64,000 nt of DNA from Mayamaea pseudoterrestris (GCA_027923505.1 BROI01000037.1:141490-205489), one strand, 5' to 3'. Counted from the first letter of the stretch, positions 40,394-50,663 are shown. A program made the numbers and translations. Notes: generated from the sequence alone by a model not told the origin.

Positions 40394-42217
40394 ATGGCCA
40401 CCGCCATTGCCCTACCCCCGTCGCAAAATGTGCAGTCAATCGACTCGTACGAACAACAAGAAGAAGAAGATTGCGAGAGTTTGGAGACAGACGTAATCGT
40501 TGGGGCTGATGAGAATAACGAAGAAATGATGGAATCGATCGAAAGCAGCACCTCTTTTGCTGCTGCTGCTGCTGACACCACCACTACTACATCTATGGAG
40601 GACGCTGCTTCAGACGTTGCAATGTTGGACTCCGCGAACGATGACGCAAAAATCACAAAATTGACTGATTCCTACGCTGGCATTGAAAATTTGGGCAATA
40701 CCTGCTACATGGCAGCCTCCCTCCAGTTGCTCGCCAGTCTGCAAGACTCGTTCGTCGAAGGCGTTCGTCAAACACAACGAGACAACGAATCGAATGGCGG
40801 CAGCAGCAAACTACTGCATAGCTTCGTCAGTGTCATGGATCGCTTAAAGCAGGAAACGACGGTTCATATTGACGAATTCAAAGCCATGGTCGACGAGCAG
40901 TCGCCCCTCTTTTGTGGCTACGACCAACAGGATGCGCACGAGTTCATTACGACCCTGCTGGATTTGATTGACAATGAATGCAAAACGAAGATAACCACAA
41001 AAGAAACTGAAGCAGATAAGCAAATTGTTATGTCCGAACAAAAAGTGCAAGCCATTGTCGAACCAATGGACGAGGAACCAGATGAACAAAATGACATGCA
41101 CTCGGTCAATGACGTTGCAAATTTGTTACTGTCGAGCGATTGGTCGGACGAATCAGCCACGAAACGTTTGCGGACCGAAAAAGCGGAGGAAGTGGAGTTG
41201 GCGCAAAAAGATGAAACGTACTGCAGCCCGTTTCCGCGGGTTCCTTCCGTCCCGTTTTCGTCACTCGATAATGATGGGATTAGTCAATTGATTTACGGGA
41301 CGGCACAACAAGACTTTTTGGCAGCTTCCTTACACAATCAGACTCCTTCTTCGACACCAGCAAGTCCGCAGCAACCAAGATGCAAGCTTGTGGGAGGGCG
41401 CATGAATACCGAGGGTGTCGTGTGGAAGCCGTTGCATGCGGATGCTTCCGACCATTGCGACCAATCGTCGGATACGCCGAACCGAGTACAGCATGCGCTT
41501 CAGCACAACATGGAGGAGCAACACCATGACACCCGCAGCTCTCAGACTGACACTACCACCACTACTGACGCAACATCTACAGCTGCATCGCCTGTCGATG
41601 ACAACTTCGTCATGACTTGTCGCATTCAGCTAACTTGCGACTCGTGCAAGTACACGCGCTTGCACAATGAAACGTACTCGCACTTGTCGCTTGAGATTGG
41701 TTGTGAAGGTAGCAGCATTGAGGACGGACTCCGCCGCTTCTTTGCGCCCGAAAAGCTCGAGTGCAAATGCGAAAAGTGCTTCGCCGACAGTGCCACGCGG
41801 AGCCTCGTGGCGACGACACTACCGAAATGCCTGCTGTTGCACTTGAAGCGATTCATTGTGGAAGTCAATCACGACTATTCATCTATATCATACCGGAAGA
41901 ACCGATCAAACGTTGCTTTTGAGGATGCACTGTCCTTTCAAGATGATTCCTTTCTGAGCGAGTACCTCGACGATAATTGCGACGGCGTCGATGAGGCACA
42001 ATTATCTACAGAGTACAAGCTACGCAGCGTGATTAATCACATTGGATCGTCGGCTAGTTGCGGTCACTATACGGCTGATTGCAAGAGACTGGACCGGCAC
42101 GCCGGAGATCTTGCCTGGTACCGGTTTAATGACGACCATGTCCGTGGCATATCGTCCACGACGGCCTTGGAGGAATCGCAGAGAACAGCCTATTTGCTAC
42201 TGTATGAAACAGCATAA
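40394..42217 (+). CDS. Ubiquitin-specific protease (USP/UCH family)
   Basis: 607 residues from the ATG at 40394. The Cys box 'GIENLGNTCYMAASLQLL' places the nucleophile at C104; 'YDQQDAHEFITTLLDLI' follows. The His box 'SSASCGHYTADC' gives the catalytic H558, with 'WYRFNDDHVRGI' providing the Asp/Asn. Two Cys pairs ('LTCDSCKYT' and 'CKCEKC') form the usual zinc ribbon of the fingers. An acidic disordered N-terminus and a long insert between Cys and His boxes are present. The enzyme should remove ubiquitin from proteins; substrates unknown. Single exon. Confidence 0.93.
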   Translation: MATAIALPPSQNVQSIDSYEQQEEEDCESLETDVIVGADENNEEMMESIESSTSFAAAAADTTTTTSMEDAASDVAMLDSANDDAKITKLTDSYAGIENLGNTCYMAASLQLLASLQDSFVEGVRQTQRDNESNGGSSKLLHSFVSVMDRLKQETTVHIDEFKAMVDEQSPLFCGYDQQDAHEFITTLLDLIDNECKTKITTKETEADKQIVMSEQKVQAIVEPMDEEPDEQNDMHSVNDVANLLLSSDWSDESATKRLRTEKAEEVELAQKDETYCSPFPRVPSVPFSSLDNDGISQLIYGTAQQDFLAASLHNQTPSSTPASPQQPRCKLVGGRMNTEGVVWKPLHADASDHCDQSSDTPNRVQHALQHNMEEQHHDTRSSQTDTTTTTDATSTAASPVDDNFVMTCRIQLTCDSCKYTRLHNETYSHLSLEIGCEGSSIEDGLRRFFAPEKLECKCEKCFADSATRSLVATTLPKCLLLHLKRFIVEVNHDYSSISYRKNRSNVAFEDALSFQDDSFLSEYLDDNCDGVDEAQLSTEYKLRSVINHIGSSASCGHYTADCKRLDRHAGDLAWYRFNDDHVRGISSTTALEESQRTAYLLLYETA

Positions 42218-42585
42218 ATAACATAGTCGTCTTAGTTATAATAAAGTCAAAGCAAAAGCGGGATGACCGGGTTGCGACTGCGACTTTTACATATGTACCG
42301 ATAACGTGCTTGCGCCGGGATGTACCCTTAGCGGTTAGTAATGCGGCTACGTCTACTTCCTTATTTCTGCAGCAGCATTCGCCTCTGCACTAGATAACTT
42401 GGTATAGATGCTAATTGTGTTATATGGCTGTCTCGAGAAGTCTTGTCTACCTACTGTAGGCGTCGCGGCAGCAAATCAGAGTCGCAATGGTGTCGCATGG
42501 TGTCGCACCACAACCCACCCCGCGCCAGCAACCAAGCAAATCCACAAACAAAAACAAGAATCGGATCGCAACTGCAACAACCACC
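42218..42585. other. Intergenic spacer
   Basis: 368 bp between the protease and MYND genes. An ATG at 42487 is in frame with the MYND gene; I prefer the one at 42586 with 'accacc' before it. Confidence 0.5.
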
Positions 42586-44328
42586 ATGTCGACTGCAACT
42601 TCCTTTTCGTTTGGAGATTTTGTCCAGATTGCTCATGACTGCACTCATTCCCAAGCTGGACAGCGAGGTTACGTGGCGAACGAGCCGCGACGCGACGGAA
42701 GCATCGAAGTGTACGTGGACTCCTACCAAGGCAGTATTCCGACGCTGAAACCGTTGGCTTGCCACAAGGTTCCAATCAATCTGCTAAACCTTATTCGGAA
42801 ATCGGATGATTCAGTACTTGTACGAGTTTGTGATTATGCTTCCGGCGAGTTTCCTCGCCTCGGCGTGGTTTCGTCCGACCCGGTAACGCGTGCAAGTGGA
42901 GGCAGCGACGAATCACCTTACGACAAGTTGCCGCGACCTCCAGCCCAAGACTTGCCGGGACCTCACTCTGGAGACTGCAGATTCAACAATCAAAGGACGG
43001 AGACCATCTATTGTCAAATTTACGCAGGAAAGTTTGTCTTGGAAGTCTCGCACACGTTCATCAATTTGACAAGCAACTATCAAATCAACGCCAGGCTTGC
43101 AGCCAAGGGCACACCAAACTACTGCTTCATAGTCAGTGTTGAGTCCGACGAAGACCATCCAAAGGCCGAAAACGGCTTGCTAAAGGTCGGCATGCTGCTC
43201 TTTTACACCGATCCAAACAATATCGGAATGGCCGGCGCCTCCTTTCAGTGGCTGGAGGAATTTTTTCTCACGGACGACCAGCAGCATCACTTGGCGTGGC
43301 GCGTGTTGCATCTCTATCTGCGAGTCTTTGGAAATGATAACGTAGGATTGCGTAGCATGACGACCCAGTTTCTCAAGGTCGTGGACGTTTGTCGAGGCAA
43401 TGGATGGTGGAAGGAAATGTTGGATGCATCGATATTGTGGTCGGACTATGTGCAGCATACGAGGCAGCCTGATGAATGTCAAGTTCAGTACTTTGGTAAG
43501 ATTTGTGAAGCTTTGCAGATGAACAATCGTTTTCGGGAGGCGGCGGAACTATACGGGCAGCTAGCTAGTGATTATGGCAGCAAACTAGCCGACAAACGAC
43601 AGCTTGTTGAAGCGTACATGAACCAAGGCGGCTCGTACAAGCGATGCGCCAATTTCGATGATGCTGAAGTTGCCTTGTTGAATGGATTTCGGGCACTCTT
43701 CACGTCATTTAACCTTAACAACGCATTCACCCTCAGTCCTGCGGTGAACATCACTTTCTACGGCTTGCTGGCGCGGCATATATCCGAGTGCTACCAGTTT
43801 CGACTTGACAATCCGGATAACTCTGAAGTAGCATTTGCGAATGAAACTTTGGTTTTGTTGCTAAGCATGTCGCAACTTGCAGGCTGTTCGATTCCGGCTT
43901 TGGACCGAGTTCCGGCAGACAAGATTGTCAAGAGTCAATTCAACGCCAAGGGAGCGGCGCGAAAGGCACTCGCGGCAGCTTTCAAGACGGACACTGTCGA
44001 TGAATTTTACCAAGTACTTCGTAGTTGGAAACAGCCTGGCGCGTCTGTAGAAGTGACGGCTACAAACAAATTTAAGCAGGGTCGGGATTACACGACGGCC
44101 AAGGGCATTAAGCATGGTTCACGTGACGAGATCCGAGCCGGCGTTCGCACGGACTCCTGCTTGCCGAAGCGAAAGTGCTACTATCCAAACTGTCCGGAGG
44201 GTTACATGGCCGTGGAAAAATTGAGTCAATGCTCCAAGTGCAAAATAGCCCAGTACTGTTCGCGCGATTGTCAAGCTGCGCACTGGAAGGAGCACAAGCT
44301 ATTGTGCACGGCGGCACGGCAAGGATGA
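42586..44328 (+). CDS. MYND-finger protein with TPR-like helices
   Basis: 580 residues. The C-terminus carries a MYND zinc finger: 'CSKCKIAQYCSRDCQAAHW' with the preceding CYYPNC pair and a final 'HKLLC'. The N-terminus (about residues 8-70) has an SH3/KOW-like beta region ('GQRGYVANEPRRDGSIEVYV'). The middle is helical with TPR-like repeats ('FREAAELYGQLASDYG', 'VEAYMNQGGSYKRCANFDDA'). MYND fingers bind proline-rich peptides; this one has no SET domain, so it is not an SMYD methyltransferase. Single exon. Function otherwise unknown. Confidence 0.78.
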   Translation: MSTATSFSFGDFVQIAHDCTHSQAGQRGYVANEPRRDGSIEVYVDSYQGSIPTLKPLACHKVPINLLNLIRKSDDSVLVRVCDYASGEFPRLGVVSSDPVTRASGGSDESPYDKLPRPPAQDLPGPHSGDCRFNNQRTETIYCQIYAGKFVLEVSHTFINLTSNYQINARLAAKGTPNYCFIVSVESDEDHPKAENGLLKVGMLLFYTDPNNIGMAGASFQWLEEFFLTDDQQHHLAWRVLHLYLRVFGNDNVGLRSMTTQFLKVVDVCRGNGWWKEMLDASILWSDYVQHTRQPDECQVQYFGKICEALQMNNRFREAAELYGQLASDYGSKLADKRQLVEAYMNQGGSYKRCANFDDAEVALLNGFRALFTSFNLNNAFTLSPAVNITFYGLLARHISECYQFRLDNPDNSEVAFANETLVLLLSMSQLAGCSIPALDRVPADKIVKSQFNAKGAARKALAAAFKTDTVDEFYQVLRSWKQPGASVEVTATNKFKQGRDYTTAKGIKHGSRDEIRAGVRTDSCLPKRKCYYPNCPEGYMAVEKLSQCSKCKIAQYCSRDCQAAHWKEHKLLCTAARQG

Positions 44329-44470
44329 GCAAACGAGAGATAGTCAATTAACATCATTAGTAGCGTGTTGGATACCAAACACCCGGTATTCATGCAGCTT
44401 TCCCTAGTAGTTTCCGTAGCAGAAGGCTTCACACTTTCAGCTGCTCCTGAGATATGGAATAAAATGTACT

Positions 44471-45607
44471 TTATCTATCGTTGCCGCAGTCATATAAACT
44501 ATTGAGTCGCTGTAGCACGCCACCAAACATGTTCTCATCTAGTTCATGCACAAGATGTAACAAGGAGTCTCGGGTTGTTGGGTCGTGACTGCTCGCATGT
44601 CCTCCTGCATTGACTTCCGGTTGCTGAGGAATTGTATAATACTCGTGACCACCTGGATATAAAAAGTCCATCGTTTGTCCAAATATATTGAGCTGTTTAC
44701 TGGCGTTGGTGATGTCCTCAAAGCAGACTAATAGCGTTCTGTCCACGGGGTCCACCTGTCTGCGTTGCTCCAATTCCACGAGATATCCCTCAATGGATAA
44801 GTAATACGCTCGCAAGGCCACGTGGATGTAGACGCGCATGCCCACATCCGCGTCTTCATCTGCTAAATAGTGACACATTGATCGATTAAGGCCAGGCGGA
44901 TAGGCAAATTGAATATCACGTGTGTACCTTTCCCAATCCATGTTTCGTTGACGCTTCTCTGGCACGGGTTCGCCGTAGGCGCTGAGCCAACACTCATGTC
45001 CCGACTGGTGATACAAGTAGCCGGATACAATAGCATCAAACATGTTGCGGAGAAGGACAACTTGCCGGTAGTCCTTTAGTGATGTACTGTTTGCCTTGGG
45101 CATCCTTTTAGGAGTGATATGAGTGCTCGTAATATTTGGGGCAAAGGAACCGTAAAGCTTTTCGGACAAGATAAACCCGAATTTGTGGTTACGTCTGGGA
45201 TTGTGAAGCAGTTTGAATGAGGCTCAATAGCTTCCTTTTTAGTACATGGATCTGGCAATTGGCACTTACAAAATTTGGCGTTGGCAGCAATTTCGATCCA
45301 TGTGAAAGCAGGAACAATTCTCGTCTATTACCATTACCAATGGAGCCAGCTCCTCACTATGACTCTCTACAAATATATCTCGGTTAGTATTTAGAAGGAC
45401 TATCAGCGTGACAGCCGTCGTTCCAAAAAATAACAACCATGACAAAGAGGTGCGTGGCTGAAACATTGAATTTTGAAAAATTGGAATTGTTTGCTGGGAA
45501 TGCTCATCACTTGATTCACAGTCAAGTAAACAATGCTCATCCAAGCCTTCATTGTCATCAGTATTATCAAAAATTTGCTCGTCTGCATAGAGTTCTTTCA
45601 TTGCCAT
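44471..45607 (-). CDS. Sulfotransferase-like type II membrane protein
   Basis: 353 residues in two exons (45270-45607 and 44471-45194); intron 45195-45269 (75 bp, donor gtaagt, acceptor cccag). The splice joins '...DRNCCQRQIL' to 'RNHKFGFILSEKLYG', restoring a block (Cys pairs, then R-x-HK-x-G) that I associate with diatom sulfotransferase-like proteins. One anchor spans residues 54-72. 'DYRQVVLLRNMFDAIVSGYLYH' fits the 3'-phosphate-binding region of PAPS sulfotransferases, but the usual 5'-phosphosulfate loop is not evident, so activity is uncertain. Likely Golgi. Confidence 0.72.
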
Positions 45608-45981
45608 GTTAAGTTTAATTTTTTTCCAGTCTCATCCACACCATCATCACGAGTCGCAGTCTCTGTTGCCGATACCGGTAAGGATTTGGCGACTGATGAC
45701 ATGCGTTGGTAAAAGCGCTACCGGCGCGCTTTCAAACGCCTTCAACGGTTTGAACGTTTTGTTGCAGGTATGAAAAAAAATGTCTATTCACGACAAAGTA
45801 CTATAGCCCGTAAATATATCAGTCGTGCGCAACGCGGCGGACAGACTTGTTCTGCGAAACAACCATCCGACCGAACCATGAGCAACTTCGTATGCGTCAT
45901 TTGCAGCAAGATCAGCGGAAGAGCATCAAAAGCTTTAGAGACGATAGTAGATCTCTAAACATATAAAAATCTTGTGAAAGA
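45608..45981. other. Divergent promoter region
   Basis: 374 bp between the sulfotransferase and cysteine synthase-like genes. A 62-codon frame at 45770 has no recognisable content. Confidence 0.5.
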
Positions 45982-47502
45982 ATGGAAGCAAGAACACGAA
46001 CGCCAATCGGGCCTCTCATCGTCAAATCTGCCTCCATGATCGTCGCAGCTGGGTGCGCTTGGTACTTCTACCAACGTAAAGGTTCCATTTGCTACAACCA
46101 GTCGCGCCAAAGGCGCAAACAAAATCATCAAGAAGATTCCATCACGTCGGCTTACGAATCACTGATTGGAGACACGCCCATGATTGAGCTGCAGCACTTG
46201 TCGCGCTTGCTCAAGCGACGAATATTCGTCAAACTGGAACACTTGAATCCAGGAGGGACGGGCAAGGATCGAGCCGCCCGCAGCATGATTTTGGCAGCGG
46301 AACGACAAGGTGCCTTGCCGGTATATGAAGCGAGTCATGAACTGGACGATGTGTCTGGCACGAGGTTTTGCATATCAACAACTGTGACGAGCACGGCAGC
46401 GCGTTGTAATCCATTGCAAGGCGACAATCAACCTGAAACGAGTAATGTAATAAATGCGTCTATCAGTATTAAAGATGCTTCATCAGTTTTCATGGACAAA
46501 ACTATGGACGCTGCAATTCAAAAAGCAGTGGCATATATGCCAACGTCGATTACAAAATGCGGCATGATTGTGGAAGGAACGTCGGGATCCACTGGAATAT
46601 CGTTGGCTGCACTGGCCCGCTGTCGCAACCACGCCTGCATTGTCGTCTTGCCAGACGACCAAGCTTCCGAGAAACGAGTCGTTTTGGAAGCCTTAAGTGC
46701 CGTCGTGTTGGTGGTGCCGACGCACAGCATTTCGCATCCGCACCATTACGTGAATGTGGCACGGAAGCTTGCCGAGCGAGCGCGACTAAAATACAAGCTT
46801 CAGGCGGTGTTCATGGATCAGTTTGACAACTTGGCCAATTTCCAGGTACATTATGATGAGACTGGACCGGAAGTGTGGGAGCAGTGTCAGCGAAATATAC
46901 AAGCTGTTTGTCTTTCCGCAGGAACGGGAGGTACGATTGCCGGCGTTGGCCAATATTTGAAGCAAGCATGTCCATCCATTCGCATTGTTTTGGTGGATCC
47001 GCCGGGGAGCTCGCTGTATCACAAGATTGTGCATGGAGTTTGCTTTGCGCCCCAGCAGTCTGAAAGAACATTGCAGCGACATAGATACGATACCTTGGCG
47101 GAAGGAATTGGACTGGACCGTGTCACGCGCAACCTACAAGCCGGCTTGGATGCGATTGACAGTGCCATTCAGGTATCCGATCAGGAGGCTTTGGACATGG
47201 CGCATTGGTTGCTGCGAAAGGAAGGTTTGTGGGTGGGTTCGAGCTCGGCCATGAATGTTGTAGGAGCCGTCCGCACTGCCATGGAGTTGCCGGAAGCGTC
47301 CAAGATTGTCACATTTGTTTGTGATTCCGGTCAACGGCATGTTACTCGATTCTGGAACCGAGATTTCGTTATAAGCCGAGGATTGGAGTGGCCAGGAGAT
47401 GTTTCATCTCCGTTAGAGTCATCTCTAGAAAGGTTGTCTGACTGCTTACGTGAGGCTTTGGTAAATGACAAGAGAATAAGTACGCTAGAGGACAACCAAT
47501 AA
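45982..47502 (+). CDS. Cysteine synthase homologue, MCY1-like, membrane-anchored
   Basis: 506 residues, fold type II PLP enzyme. Residues 11-30 form a hydrophobic N-terminal anchor, as in yeast MCY1. 'LIGDTPMIEL' and 'LNPGGTGKDRAA' (PLP lysine K95), 'GTSGSTGIS' near 196, and 'SAGTGGTIAG' near 313 define the family. It should make cysteine from O-acetylserine and sulfide at the mitochondrial outer membrane, by analogy. An insert of about 75 residues (residues ~113-190) separates the PLP lysine region from the substrate loop; canonical enzymes lack it. The gene is convergent with MSH2, and the young copia element sits between them. Confidence 0.85.
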   Translation: MEARTRTPIGPLIVKSASMIVAAGCAWYFYQRKGSICYNQSRQRRKQNHQEDSITSAYESLIGDTPMIELQHLSRLLKRRIFVKLEHLNPGGTGKDRAARSMILAAERQGALPVYEASHELDDVSGTRFCISTTVTSTAARCNPLQGDNQPETSNVINASISIKDASSVFMDKTMDAAIQKAVAYMPTSITKCGMIVEGTSGSTGISLAALARCRNHACIVVLPDDQASEKRVVLEALSAVVLVVPTHSISHPHHYVNVARKLAERARLKYKLQAVFMDQFDNLANFQVHYDETGPEVWEQCQRNIQAVCLSAGTGGTIAGVGQYLKQACPSIRIVLVDPPGSSLYHKIVHGVCFAPQQSERTLQRHRYDTLAEGIGLDRVTRNLQAGLDAIDSAIQVSDQEALDMAHWLLRKEGLWVGSSSAMNVVGAVRTAMELPEASKIVTFVCDSGQRHVTRFWNRDFVISRGLEWPGDVSSPLESSLERLSDCLREALVNDKRISTLEDNQ

Positions 47503-47574
47503 GTTGTCTTAGTGTTTTGTTTACTGGTATAGGGTAAATGGCTGCTACCACCATATGGCGAAGTTGCACGCATC

Positions 47575-47579
47575 AAGCT
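47575..47579. repeat. Target-site duplication AAGCT (left)
   Basis: Matches 54451-54455 right after the 3' LTR. In the uninterrupted sequence, on the minus strand, these bases and the two that follow spell the last Ala codons and the TGA stop of MSH2. Confidence 0.95.
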
Positions 47580-47933
47580 TGTCAGCCGATTACATGATTG
47601 AATACTCGAATGCTCTTGTCGCATGCGACATGAGCTATACATCAATACCTGGCTCGTGTGTGAATCGCCTGTTAATTAAGGACGATCGCCTGTTGGATCT
47701 ATTCAACGGGAGCACATGGACAGTTACATACAAAATTAGCGGACGCTACAGGATTAGCAGACTGTAGCGGGTAACTCACTTTCTATAGTATCACGTTGTT
47801 TTACCGACGTTGTAGATTGTGCCTCTTGCAATACGAGAGCAGTAAAGGAGAAGTGCACATCTCTGGTCTGCTTAAGGATTGTACAGAGGATTGAAGACCA
47901 CTGTCGAGCATCTTGCAAAGAGGCCGTGTGACA
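47580..47933 (+). repeat. 5' LTR
   Basis: 354 bp, identical by eye to the 3' LTR. Starts TGTCAGCC and ends GTGTGACA. No TATA box or CRE is obvious. Confidence 0.95.
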
Positions 47934-47955
47934 GATCAACAGTCTTGGTTGTACC
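47934..47955 (+). other. Probable primer-binding site
   Basis: 'gatcaacagtcttgg' directly follows the 5' LTR and is shared, with minor change, by the second element at 58711. The tRNA (perhaps an internal half-tRNA) is not identified. Confidence 0.5.
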
Positions 47956-48117
47956 CTGCAAAGTGAAGCTTTGGACGCAAGGCATCACCTTCCTTCCCTC
48001 AAAACTTCTTCGCAGTCGACGAGAGCAGCAACTCTCGAGGCAGCATAAAGCAGAAGCACCTTAAAGTAAAGGGGTCTGCGATCGGATCGACTTGCAAGCG
48101 TTCCATAAACTGCAAAG

Positions 48118-50646
48118 ATGGCTCCAAGTACACGGAGCAACTTCCTCAAGATGGGCTTGTCGGCAATGATGAATCTGGCCGACGATGCAACGTATGACGC
48201 TCATAGCATCGTCACGACTCTCCAGTCGATCGGTGTAAATGATCGCGAGTCCCTCATGCTCGTTACCGATGCTGATATCAAGGGTCTCCATTTCTCGCCG
48301 CCAGAGGAGAACATGGTTCTTCGCATCAAGAAGTGGGCGGTCGGCAAGGATAAAGCAGCCGACTGGGCGACTCTGACGATCGACAAGCTTATCAGCGAAA
48401 CAAGCGATAGCGTGGCGACTCCATCGGCGACAAGCACGAGTCGTTCCTTCGAGAGCCGAATCAAAGTTGATATGAACGCGTATAAGGAGCTCAAGGACGA
48501 CAGTCGCTTCCGCGTATGGAATCGAGAGACGCTGATGGCAGCGTATATGCATGGACTCTCCGACATCTTCGACGAGAAGGTTGTCGCTCCGACTGACGCA
48601 GATGGCTTGAAGGAATGGAACTTAAAGCAGAGCGTCGTCATGAGCATCTTCGTTAACACCTTGAAGACGGCGAAATCGCTGCAGATCCTCCGCAAGCACT
48701 TAAACAATCGAACGGCAAAGGCGTGCTATCAGGAGCTAGTCACCGAGTATTGCAAAGGAACGTTCGGAAAGATCCAAGTGCGTAAGGCAGAGAAAACGTT
48801 GCGCGACTTCAAGTTCGATGAATCCAAGTCCCATATGAGCTTCGTTACTGGCTGGCTGAACAAGCTCAAGGATTATGAAGAGATCAAGGATGCGCCCGCG
48901 TCTGATGGAGACAAGCTCGAGTGGTTTACCGACGCGCTGCAAGCAAGCGACGCGCTCCGTGCTGTTATTGATACAACCACCGTGCAAGATCAGCGTGATG
49001 GCAAAGATACCGACTTCAACACCCTGATTACGCTCGTCTCGAGCATGGCGATCTCCAAGGACTCGTATGCTTCGATTACCAAGAGCAAGCTTAAAGCGAA
49101 TCAAGCTGAAACTGGAACTCCAAGCGCTAAGAAGAGCGGCGGCGGCGGTGGTCGTGGCGCCGGGCGTGGAGGAGCTGGTCGAGGCATGCAGAATCCCGGC
49201 CGCGGCACTGGTCGTGGCGGAGGCCGAGGCCAAGGCGGACAGCAGCGTCAAGCGAATGAAGCAGCAAGCAGTACAGCTCAGTTGCCTGCGGTATCGTCTG
49301 AAGTATGGGCGACCATGGACCAAGCAGCTCGAGCGCCGTACATCCGTCAAGCTCGTGAGCGTCGTCAGCAGCGCACTCATCAAGCGGCAAACCAGGCGCA
49401 GTCAAGCGGCGGCAACGGCAATCCGAACATTGCGACCATTCAGTTCGTTAATGAACCAAACCATTCGACGGCAATGTCGGCTGTTACGCAGCAGACTCAG
49501 CCTCCGCAGCAGCAGCAACCCGCGCAGCAGCAGCGAGGATACGCCGCGCGTCAATTCCTTTCGAACGACCAAGCATCGGTTGCTCAATCCAGTCAGCAGT
49601 CGCAGCAACCGGAGCATACCATCATGATGGGGAATCAGCGTTATCACATGTACCGTGCGAACGCTTGTCGGCTCAAGTATCGCATCAGTCGCTCGAGCGT
49701 GGGCGCTGATGACTCGTTGATTGATCGAGGCGCAAACGGCGGCCTCTGGGGATCCGAGGGTCGTGTACTTGACGTATCAACCTTCCACACCGTCGATATT
49801 ACTGGTATTGACAAGCATGTGAAGAAGGGCGTGCCACTTGGAATGGTGGCCGGAAAGATTGTCAGCGTGGAGGGTGAGCAAATCATCGCCATCTTCAACA
49901 ATTACGCCATTGGAGGCAGCGGAGCGACGATTCACGCAGCCATTCAGCTCGAGGACTTTGGACATGAGGTCTTTGATAAGGTATCAGGCGTTGGAGGACT
50001 GCAGTTAATGAAGCTCTCTGATGGAACCATTGTCCCCTTTAGCGTGGTTAATGGATTGGTCCAACTCGCGATGGCTAATTTTACCGACGACGAATTTAAT
50101 AGCCTCCGCTACGTTATGATGACGTTGGATGCTCCCTGGGATCCGTCAAAGTACGACAATGTGCTTGATGAGCAGGTTGCGAAGGACGCTGCAGAGTCGC
50201 TCGACCATGACGCTTCAACCATTGTGATGAGCAACGTCTCTAACCCCGGTCGACCAAACGATTTGCAGTCGTATCTCGAGTCTTTATCCTGCCCTTTGAG
50301 CAACTACGACCGCACGTCGTATACATTGTCCGAAGCGGATCATTCTATCGCTGGAAACGGAGTGGGCGCGACTCATTCAAGTGGACAGCTGCAAGTTGAT
50401 TCTTCTGTCGTCGACAGCAATCAAGTCAATAACACGGAGACTGAACTCGACGCGGACGACGATAGCGTTCCTCCATTGGTCGCGCGCGATGCAAACGATG
50501 ATTCTACCGCTGGCGGGTCCCGCGGCGACGACGAGTCAATCGCTAGCCACGGCAGCAACGACAGCGACGAATGGTTTGACGCTGAGGAAGATCTATTTTT
50601 CGAGTATGGGGAGACAATGAACAAGTCTTCTCTACGCATGATTTAA
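48118..50646 (+). CDS. Retrotransposon gag and protease
   Basis: 842 codons. Residues 1-330 form helical gag, residues ~340-378 a Gly/Arg-rich RGG box (the site where a CCHC zinc knuckle is expected), then a Gln-rich stretch. The protease begins near residue 530 with 'LIDRGANGGLWG', in which Arg replaces the usual Ser/Thr after the catalytic Asp. The frame stops at 50646; integrase continues in the -1 frame, so a 1-base loss or frameshifting separates them. Confidence 0.85.
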   Translation: MAPSTRSNFLKMGLSAMMNLADDATYDAHSIVTTLQSIGVNDRESLMLVTDADIKGLHFSPPEENMVLRIKKWAVGKDKAADWATLTIDKLISETSDSVATPSATSTSRSFESRIKVDMNAYKELKDDSRFRVWNRETLMAAYMHGLSDIFDEKVVAPTDADGLKEWNLKQSVVMSIFVNTLKTAKSLQILRKHLNNRTAKACYQELVTEYCKGTFGKIQVRKAEKTLRDFKFDESKSHMSFVTGWLNKLKDYEEIKDAPASDGDKLEWFTDALQASDALRAVIDTTTVQDQRDGKDTDFNTLITLVSSMAISKDSYASITKSKLKANQAETGTPSAKKSGGGGGRGAGRGGAGRGMQNPGRGTGRGGGRGQGGQQRQANEAASSTAQLPAVSSEVWATMDQAARAPYIRQARERRQQRTHQAANQAQSSGGNGNPNIATIQFVNEPNHSTAMSAVTQQTQPPQQQQPAQQQRGYAARQFLSNDQASVAQSSQQSQQPEHTIMMGNQRYHMYRANACRLKYRISRSSVGADDSLIDRGANGGLWGSEGRVLDVSTFHTVDITGIDKHVKKGVPLGMVAGKIVSVEGEQIIAIFNNYAIGGSGATIHAAIQLEDFGHEVFDKVSGVGGLQLMKLSDGTIVPFSVVNGLVQLAMANFTDDEFNSLRYVMMTLDAPWDPSKYDNVLDEQVAKDAAESLDHDASTIVMSNVSNPGRPNDLQSYLESLSCPLSNYDRTSYTLSEADHSIAGNGVGATHSSGQLQVDSSVVDSNQVNNTETELDADDDSVPPLVARDANDDSTAGGSRGDDESIASHGSNDSDEWFDAEEDLFFEYGETMNKSSLRMI

Positions 50647-50663
50647 ACGTTTACCAGGCAACG

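Noticed and set aside
47582-47767. A 62-codon open frame in both LTRs (also 54096)
   Set aside because: Found twice only because the LTRs are identical; no domain and no sign of selection.
50595-50601. ATTTTTC as a -1 ribosomal slippery site at the gag-protease/integrase junction
   Set aside because: The heptamer does not fit X-XXY-YYZ in the gag frame (the first base is A), and later -1 shifts in the same element are explained by missing G's, so lost bases are simpler.
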